Origin: Planctomycetota bacterium
GTDB taxonomy: Bacteria > Planctomycetota > UBA8108 > UBA1146 > JAJFFE01
Reading direction: 5' to 3'
DNA length: 7,866 bases
Assembly: GCA_020425835.1 (NCBI GenBank)
Contig: JAGQRC010000134.1
Location: 1-7,866 of the forward strand
The translations under genes and the position numbers were made by a program. The notes below the pieces were generated by a model, which was not told the DNA's origin, made no database searches, and worked only from the letters and a program-made list of their open reading frames with translations. This document shows, one piece after another, positions 1 to 4,980 of this stretch (positions within the stretch are counted from its first letter, which is position 1; every line of letters begins with the position of its first letter).

Positions 1-3000
1 CCGGGATGTCTCCGCGGAGATCGTCGGCCTCGAGAACCACCACCGATGACGCGCCGACCATCGTCTGACACAGGATGCGTCGACCGGTGCCGTCTCGGAG
101 AACGAGCTCTCCCGGTCCTTCGGGCACGCGACCGGCGAAGGCGCCATCTTCGTCCCGCGCCAACGCCACGGTCACCGTTCGTTCTCCCGTGGTCTGAACG
201 TAGGTCAGCGAACCCTCGACCGTCTTCGGCAGCACGCCCCGAATCTCACCGGTGTCCCAAGTCGCGGACCAGTCCTGAGCACCTTCCACCAGGTCCACGG
301 ACTCTCGAATCGTGATCCGCCTCCCCGATGCATCGGTGCCGGCGATGGCGAGTTGGTGGCGGCCGAGCCGAGGTGCGGAAGAGGTGAAGCTCCCGTCGGA
401 GTCGAGCCGACTCGAGCCGTAGTACTGATCGAGGATCGCGTCGATCGGTGACTCCGGTCGCAGCTGGATCCGCCACGGTCCGGGTGCGGCACCATCGATC
501 TGCACCCGTCCACGGAGCTCGAATCCGGGTTGATGGCGAAGGTCGAGGTCGAAGATCGTCGTCTCGCCCGAGCGAACCTCGCAGCTCCACGCCTCGTAGC
601 GCGTCGCGTCATCGGGGAGCCCCGGACGACCCGATCCCATTCGACTCGTCAGGAGCGCGGGAAAGGTCTCACGCACGATCCAGGTGCCGGGGCTGAGCTG
701 GGCGAAACGATACGAGCCGTCGGCACCGAGCTCGGTCGTTCGAATCTCACCGTCGCCGCAGGAGGCGGCGACGTATCGACCTGCCCGCATCCCTCCGGGA
801 GGGAGCAACAACTCGCCCTCGATCGCGCCTCCCGGGCCGAGCTCCAGCTCGATCCACGCCTCACTCCGTTCGAGATCGCCGAGAGAGAACGGTGCCGACG
901 ACGTCGGTGCGAAGCTCGATCCCGCAACGCCGGACCCGGTGGCCCTCACCACGAACTCGGTCGACGGCCCGATCTGGTCATCGTCGAGATCGATGGCGAG
1001 CGTCGCTTCGCCGTTCCGATCGGTCCGATCGCGATCGGACGCATCATCGAAGCGCGTCGGAAAGCCGTTCACCTCGTAGAACTCGTCCGGGGAACGGAGG
1101 CGATGGAGTGTGACCGGAGCATCGCCGACCGCCGAGTCGCCCGACCGGACGCGCACGTGAACGCGCGGGTGCGGCGCCAGCACGACGGTGAGCTCCGAAG
1201 GGACCCGGCCCGGGAGGAACGGTCCGAGCTCGATGTCGCGGTACCGATCGGCCTGCACTTCCACGGCGGACTCGGTCACCGGCAAGCGGAGACGAAAGCG
1301 ATGCGACGCGTCGAGCGGCTCGACATCCGCGGACCACGACGTGCGCCCCCCATGGGAGCTCGTGCGGAAGTAGACGAGGGCGTTGGGGCGTGCGGGGTTG
1401 CCGAGCGGGTCGACGAAGGTGAGGTCGATCGTCGCTCCGAGCTCGAGCCGAATCACGGTCGGCGGGCCCCCGGGGAACACTTCTTCGGCGCCGCCCCCGA
1501 GCGCTTGGTCGGCGTCGCGGGCCGAGGCGGTCAGGCTCCACGACTCCGGGCCGTCGACCTCGATCGAGAACGCCCCATCCCGATCGGTGTCGGTCGAGGT
1601 GATGCGATGCTCCGAGTACGCCTTCACCTGCGCCCTGGGCCACGGGTTGCCGTCCGGTCCGAGAACGACGCCGCGGAGCAGCGGTGAGTGCACCCGGGTC
1701 AGGATCACGATCTCGACATCGCGCATCGTGGGACCAGGTTCGACGACGACGCGGACCCGCTCGGACGACTCTCGCTCGGCATCGAAGGCGCGCAGCTCGA
1801 CGTATCGTGCCGCGATCCGGTCGAACGTGAACCGACCCCCGGCTCCGCTGGTCGCCTCGAGCGCGGAGGTCCGCTCCGGGAGGAACAACCGAACCTCGGC
1901 TCCCGACACCGCCGAACCCGTTGCGTCGACCACGCGACCGGTGACCGAGGCGCCCCGTCGCAACACGGTGGTTCCGGCATCGATCCGTGCTCCGGGCTCC
2001 ACCGCGACCGGGAGAACCTCGAGCGCGTAGCCTTCGGCGTCGACGATCGCCTCGTACGTGCCGTACCTCTGAAAGTGCGCCAACTCGAGGAGGTACTCGC
2101 CGTGGTCGTCGGTCCGGACCGACCGGAGCGGTTCCGGGAGCACGATCTCGGCGCCTCCGATCGGGCGGTCGTGATCATCGACGACGCGCCCCGTGACGCG
2201 AAGTCCCGACGATTCGACGGCGTCGTCGTCGTGCGATCCCGCCGTGGTCGCGCCGGGCGACACGGGATCGAGAGATGGCCCAGTACTGAGCGGAGAACGA
2301 TCGCGAGTGCGCTCATCCGACATCGTCAGCCCGGCGTTCCGGGCCCCGTCGTTCGTCACGCGGTCGTCGACCGTTCCATCACTACTGTTCAACCCCCAAC
2401 GCGCTGCGACGATGGCCAACACGGCGATCGACACCACGGCGGCGATCTTCTGCACGCTCATGATCACACTTCCGATTCCGATCCAGGAGGACACCTCGAC
2501 CGTTCGCGCTCCCGCGGTCGCGGAAGCCGATGTCGAGATGGAGGATGGACGGAGACGGGCGAGCGGGAGAAGGGCGAGACCCCAGCACCGACGATCACCG
2601 AACTCGGAGTCGAGTCGGACCCGCAACTGATCGAGGCCGCGCTTGAGCCGTGTTCGGATCGTCGCCGCGGGAACCTCGAGGCGACGCGCGATCTCGGCGG
2701 AACTGAGCTCCTCGTAGTAGCGCAGCAGAACGGCGTCGCGTAGCGGCTCCGGGAGATCGAGCACCGCCTCGATGACCGAGCGCTGGAGCTCGAGCCGGAC
2801 CGCGGACTCGTCCGCACCGACGGAGCCGGCGTCCTCCGGACGCGACGCCGTAGACTCGCGCCGTCGGCGTCTCTCCCGATCGCGGTGGGTCCGATAGGAC
2901 AGACGGCGCACGACGGTGCTCAGCCACGATTGGGCGGCGACCTCTTGCGGAGGACTCTCGAGCGCCGCGGACCAGGCGGCCTGGACCACATCGTCGGCCG

Positions 3001-3094
3001 AGGCATCGTCCAGCACCAACGACCGCGCGAGCCCCCGCATCCAGGACTGGTGCTTCAGAAGGCTCTCGAAACTGCGGATCGGCGAGTCGGCCAC
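1..3094 (-). CDS. Membrane-tethered ECF sigma factor with giant carboxypeptidase-regulatory-like extracytoplasmic tail (3' end outside window)
   Basis: One frame stays open from the start codon to the left edge (about 1031 residues visible, no stop). Numbering from the GTG at 3094, residues 10-85 form sigma region 2, with SWMRGLARSLVLDD followed by ADDVVQAAW and a basic RRLSYRTHRDRERRRRR stretch. Residues 99-168 form sigma region 4, with the helix-turn-helix around SSAEIARRLEVPAATIRTRL. An Ala/Ser/Thr-rich linker leads to one hydrophobic helix at 217-231, flanked by K216 and R232. Beyond it lie a disordered acidic stretch and repeated beta-sandwich modules that start near residues 298 (VTGRVVDDHDRPIGGAEI), 382 (VTGRVVDATGSAVSGAEV) and 469, with further looser copies to the edge. 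Family knowledge: region 2 binds the -10 element and core polymerase, and region 4 binds the -35 element. Inference: cytoplasmic sigma, periplasmic or surface sensor, regulated without a separate anti-sigma. The GTG start has AGGA 4 nt upstream and gives a normal ECF N-terminus. ATG at 3142 is in frame but has no clear ribosome-binding site and places a hairpin over its first codons. The frame is open further upstream, but that part looks non-coding. Confidence 0.85.
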   Translation of the reverse strand, partial: MADSPIRSFESLLKHQSWMRGLARSLVLDDASADDVVQAAWSAALESPPQEVAAQSWLSTVVRRLSYRTHRDRERRRRRESTASRPEDAGSVGADESAVRLELQRSVIEAVLDLPEPLRDAVLLRYYEELSSAEIARRLEVPAATIRTRLKRGLDQLRVRLDSEFGDRRCWGLALLPLARLRPSSISTSASATAGARTVEVSSWIGIGSVIMSVQKIAAVVSIAVLAIVAARWGLNSSDGTVDDRVTNDGARNAGLTMSDERTRDRSPLSTGPSLDPVSPGATTAGSHDDDAVESSGLRVTGRVVDDHDRPIGGAEIVLPEPLRSVRTDDHGEYLLELAHFQRYGTYEAIVDAEGYALEVLPVAVEPGARIDAGTTVLRRGASVTGRVVDATGSAVSGAEVRLFLPERTSALEATSGAGGRFTFDRIAARYVELRAFDAERESSERVRVVVEPGPTMRDVEIVILTRVHSPLLRGVVLGPDGNPWPRAQVKAYSEHRITSTDTDRDGAFSIEVDGPESWSLTASARDADQALGGGAEEVFPGGPPTVIRLELGATIDLTFVDPLGNPARPNALVYFRTSSHGGRTSWSADVEPLDASHRFRLRLPVTESAVEVQADRYRDIELGPFLPGRVPSELTVVLAPHPRVHVRVRSGDSAVGDAPVTLHRLRSPDEFYEVNGFPTRFDDASDRDRTDRNGEATLAIDLDDDQIGPSTEFVVRATGSGVAGSSFAPTSSAPFSLGDLERSEAWIELELGPGGAIEGELLLPPGGMRAGRYVAASCGDGEIRTTELGADGSYRFAQLSPGTWIVRETFPALLTSRMGSGRPGLPDDATRYEAWSCEVRSGETTIFDLDLRHQPGFELRGRVQIDGAAPGPWRIQLRPESPIDAILDQYYGSSRLDSDGSFTSSAPRLGRHQLAIAGTDASGRRITIRESVDLVEGAQDWSATWDTGEIRGVLPKTVEGSLTYVQTTGERTVTVALARDEDGAFAGRVPEGPGELVLRDGTGRRILCQTMVGASSVVVLEADDLRGDIP

Positions 3095-3122
3095 GGAATC
3101 CTGCCTGTCGAGTCGGGACCTC

Positions 3123-3140
3123 GGAGGCTCACGAGCCTCC
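3123..3140 (-). repeat. Perfect 7-bp hairpin at the 5' end of the sigma gene
   Basis: GGAGGCT and AGCCTCC flank a 4-base loop. In the leftward transcript this hairpin lies 28 nt upstream of the preferred GTG start (3094). It would cover codons 1-7 if ATG 3142 were used. It has no T-tract, so it is not a standard terminator. It could limit ribosome access or be chance; it favours GTG 3094 as the start. Confidence 0.45.
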
Positions 3141-3361
3141 ATCCATCGCTCGAACAGTGCCCACCGGCCATCCGAGTGTTTCGAGATCCGAGGAGAAAGT
3201 GAGCGGGGTGGCCGGCGTCGAGGTCGGCCCGGACATCGTCGCACGGAGCACCAGGATCCGGAACGGGGTTTCGCCGCCGGGGTCGGTCGACGACGAGGCC
3301 GACGCGGGACGGCCGCGAGATCGACCGACGGATCGGCACGACGGGCCGGGTGGGATTCCGG

Positions 3362-3389
3362 TTGACTCGCATCGTCGGTCGACGATTCT
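3362..3389 (+). promoter_or_regulatory. Candidate sigma-70-type promoter for the serine hydrolase gene
   Basis: TTGACT (3362-3367) matches the -35 consensus at 5 of 6 bases. After a 16-base spacer, GATTCT (3384-3389) matches the -10 consensus at 3 of 6. Initiation near 3396 would give a leader of roughly 80 nt before the GTG at 3478. The -10 is weak, which would fit a regulated promoter. Confidence 0.35.
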
Positions 3390-3409
3390 GTCCGGCACAT
3401 CGTCGACCG
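3371..3409. repeat. Overlapping inverted repeats, candidate operator
   Basis: ATCGTCG-GT-CGACGAT (3371-3386) is a 7-bp-arm palindrome. Its right part also forms an 11-bp perfect inverted repeat: CGGTCGACGAT (3376-3386) against ATCGTCGACCG (3399-3409), with 12 bases between. A near copy of the half-site, CGGTCGACGAC, occurs at 3284-3294. The palindrome sits between and over the -35/-10 candidates, a usual position for a repressor operator. It could also form a hairpin in the early transcript. Such CG/TCGA-rich words are common in GC-rich DNA, so function is uncertain. Confidence 0.35.
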
Positions 3410-3464
3410 TGGCATCGGACGCTTCGACGCTCTCGAAGCGAACCTCCTCCGGAGCTCGTCGCGT

Positions 3465-3471
3465 GGAAGGG
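3465..3471 (+). promoter_or_regulatory. Shine-Dalgarno sequence deciding the hydrolase start
   Basis: GGAAGGG ends 6 nt before GTG 3478. The next in-frame ATG (3493) is 21 nt away from it, and the open frame further upstream has no comparable site, so GTG 3478 is the best start. Confidence 0.65.
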
Positions 3472-3477
3472 CCGGAC

Positions 3478-4584
3478 GTGAGACTCATTCGGATGGCGCG
3501 GATCGTCGTGGTTGCTGGAGTCGTCTTCGCGATGGGGCCGTTCGACCTCTCGGTGCCTCGAGCCGGCGCGCTCGATCGGACGGGGCGGTCACCGGGCCCG
3601 GTCGTCTCCAAGCGACTCGGACCCGCGCTGAAAGGGGTGGTCGAGCGACTCGATCCGGAGTCGGGCGGGTTCTACGGCTCGGTCCTCGTCGCGAAGAAGG
3701 GCGAGATCCTCCTGCTCGAGAGCTGTGGCCACTTCGACGAGGCCGGCGCGAAGAAGGAGCCGATTCCCGTCGATGCGCAGTGGGACTGGGCGAGCGTCTC
3801 CAAGCAGTTCACCGCGGCTGCGGTCCTGCGCTTGGAGCAGGACGGCAAGCTGTCGATCGAGGACTCCATCCGCAAGTACTTCCCCGAGCTCCCCGACTCC
3901 CATCAACCGATCACGCTGCATCATCTGCTGACGCACACGTCCGGACTCCATCAGACCGGGGCGAGTGGTGACCCGTTCGCCCGCGACCGCTACGTGGGTG
4001 GGGCGCTCGCGCAGATGGAGGTCACCGCGCCGCCGGGGGAGAAGTGGGAGTACAACAACCTCACCTATGGCGCGCTCGCCGCTGTCGTGGAGAAGGTGAG
4101 CCGCAAGACGTTCGAGGAGTATTGCCGCAAGGCGCTGTTCGCTCCCGCTCGCATGTCGGACACGACGTTCATCGGCCAGCGGGATCTCGACCTCGCTCGC
4201 GTCCCGAAGGACGATCGCGGCAAGGGTCAGCCGTTCGCGTACGGCACTCGGCTGACCTGGGGGTATCGCGGCGCCGGAGGCGTGGTCTCGACGACGATCG
4301 ACATGCTCCGTTGGCACGTCGCGTTGACCGGGGAGAAGGTGCTCTCCGCGAAGTCGAAGGAGCGCTACTACGCGGTGGCGAAGGACGACTACGCCTGCGG
4401 CTGGTACGTGAAACAGGTGCCGGGTGAGACGTTCTATCAACACAGTGGACGTGTGGGCGAGAGCGTGTGCTACTTCCTGCGCGCCGAGAAGGCGGACATC
4501 GTCGTCGCCATCGTCTACGGCTACAACCCGGAGATCCATCCCGAGCAGACCGCCTACAAGCTCTATCGGATCGCCGCACGGTGA
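3478..4584 (+). CDS. Secreted serine hydrolase, beta-lactamase / DD-peptidase (class C-like) family
   Basis: A complete 368-residue protein, a usual length for a single-domain PF00144-type enzyme plus signal peptide. The N-terminus (MRLIRMARIVVVAGVVFAMG, then a stretch ending ARAGA-like at 29-31) reads as a Sec signal peptide, with probable cleavage after A31 (motif AGA). Active-site motifs are all present: S106-V-S-K109 (nucleophile and general base), Y192-N-N194 (the YxN motif), and H322-S-G324 in the place of the K/H-T/S-G triad. The family landmark HHLLTHTSGL begins at H148. Family members are serine beta-lactamases, D-alanyl-D-alanine carboxypeptidases, D-amino-acid peptidases and esterases acting outside the cytoplasm. 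The HSG form is common among the esterase/peptidase-like members, so antibiotic resistance should not be assumed. The gene is divergent from the tethered sigma factor and 396 bases upstream of the subtilase. Substrate is not assignable from sequence. Confidence 0.88.
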   Translation: MRLIRMARIVVVAGVVFAMGPFDLSVPRAGALDRTGRSPGPVVSKRLGPALKGVVERLDPESGGFYGSVLVAKKGEILLLESCGHFDEAGAKKEPIPVDAQWDWASVSKQFTAAAVLRLEQDGKLSIEDSIRKYFPELPDSHQPITLHHLLTHTSGLHQTGASGDPFARDRYVGGALAQMEVTAPPGEKWEYNNLTYGALAAVVEKVSRKTFEEYCRKALFAPARMSDTTFIGQRDLDLARVPKDDRGKGQPFAYGTRLTWGYRGAGGVVSTTIDMLRWHVALTGEKVLSAKSKERYYAVAKDDYACGWYVKQVPGETFYQHSGRVGESVCYFLRAEKADIVVAIVYGYNPEIHPEQTAYKLYRIAAR

Positions 4585-4719
4585 CGTCAGCAAGCCTCGG
4601 AGCGCCGTGACGACCCATGGCAGCCGCATCGTGTGAAGTGTGCGGCGCACGCGTTCCCGGCCCGCGGACCGGAATCTGCGTTCCCCATCGTCGCCGGGAT
4701 CGCGTAGTCTGGGCGCCAA

Positions 4720-4740
4720 TCCCGAGAGGGCTCTTCGGGA
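4720..4740 (+). terminator. Possible weak hairpin terminator after the serine hydrolase gene
   Basis: TCCCGA (4720-4725) pairs with TCGGGA (4735-4740), with a short bulged extension inside. It lies about 135 nt past the hydrolase stop and has no T-run, so intrinsic termination is doubtful. Confidence 0.2.
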
Positions 4741-4971
4741 GAGGTTCGGAGCGACGTCCGTTGGGAGTGAGCGCGGTCGGCAAGACATCGCTCGCTGGCG
4801 GTTCCGTGTCGTACTTTCGGGTCGATCTCCGTCTTTCGTTCTCGCTCGACCGATTCGCGGCTCGCGGTTCTCCGAATCCCTCGAGTGGTCGCGGTTCGAT
4901 GGGCTCGACTCGAGACCGAGGCTCGGACGAGTGCGGGACGATGGTCGTCCCGGCGAAGTCCAGGAGAGAGT

Positions 4972-4977
4972 GGAGGA
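4972..4977 (+). promoter_or_regulatory. Shine-Dalgarno sequence deciding the subtilase start
   Basis: GGAGGA lies 3 nt before GTG 4981 (GGAGG is 4 nt before). The spacing is short but it is the strongest such site in the gap, and a textbook signal peptide follows directly, supporting GTG as the start. Confidence 0.6.
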
Positions 4978-4980
4978 CTC

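Larger units (their letters stand above)
3095..3477. other. Divergent intergenic region between the sigma gene and the serine hydrolase gene
   Basis: This 383-base gap must hold the promoters for both outward-facing genes. Visible content is the hairpin at 3123-3140, a TTGACT-type promoter candidate at 3362-3389, an inverted-repeat cluster at 3371-3409 and a ribosome-binding site at 3465-3471. GGAAC at 3260-3264 resembles the -35 core of many ECF-dependent promoters, but no convincing -10 follows. I could not identify a promoter for the leftward gene. The open frames crossing this region on both strands encode Arg/Pro-rich composition typical of non-coding high-GC DNA. Confidence 0.7.
4585..4980. 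other. Intergenic gap between serine hydrolase and subtilase genes
   Basis: I see no credible gene in these 396 bases. A + strand open frame at 4617-5054 starts with a CxxC-like stretch (SCEVCG) but is Arg/Ser-rich, has no convincing ribosome-binding site and overlaps the subtilase start. Weak signals are a bulged hairpin at 4720-4740, a possible -10-like TAGTCT at 4705-4710 with a poor -35, and a 9-base direct repeat TCGCGGTTC at 4862-4870 and 4889-4897. The subtilase promoter probably lies here but cannot be pinned down. Confidence 0.6.

Noticed and set aside
530..1687. Long + strand open frame of 385 codons
   Set aside because: It lies antisense to the continuous sigma-sensor frame, is Arg/Ala/Gly-rich without any domain signature, and is a typical high-GC shadow.
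2217..2232. GTCGTC trinucleotide run as a microsatellite
   Set aside because: It is short and explained as Asp codons (HDDDAVE) in the disordered linker of the sigma-sensor protein.
1688..2743. Long + strand open frame of 351 codons
   Set aside because: It is antisense to the sensor repeats, membrane helix and sigma-4. Its His/Arg/Asp-rich composition has no recognisable motif.
2462..3094. A separate stand-alone ECF sigma gene ending before the sensor gene
   Set aside because: No stop codon exists in frame between the sigma-4 domain and the membrane helix, so the sequence shows one gene.
3157..3477. Upstream extension of the serine hydrolase to an ATG at 3157
   Set aside because: It would bury the signal peptide behind about 107 residues of low-complexity sequence and ignore the good Shine-Dalgarno sequence for GTG 3478.
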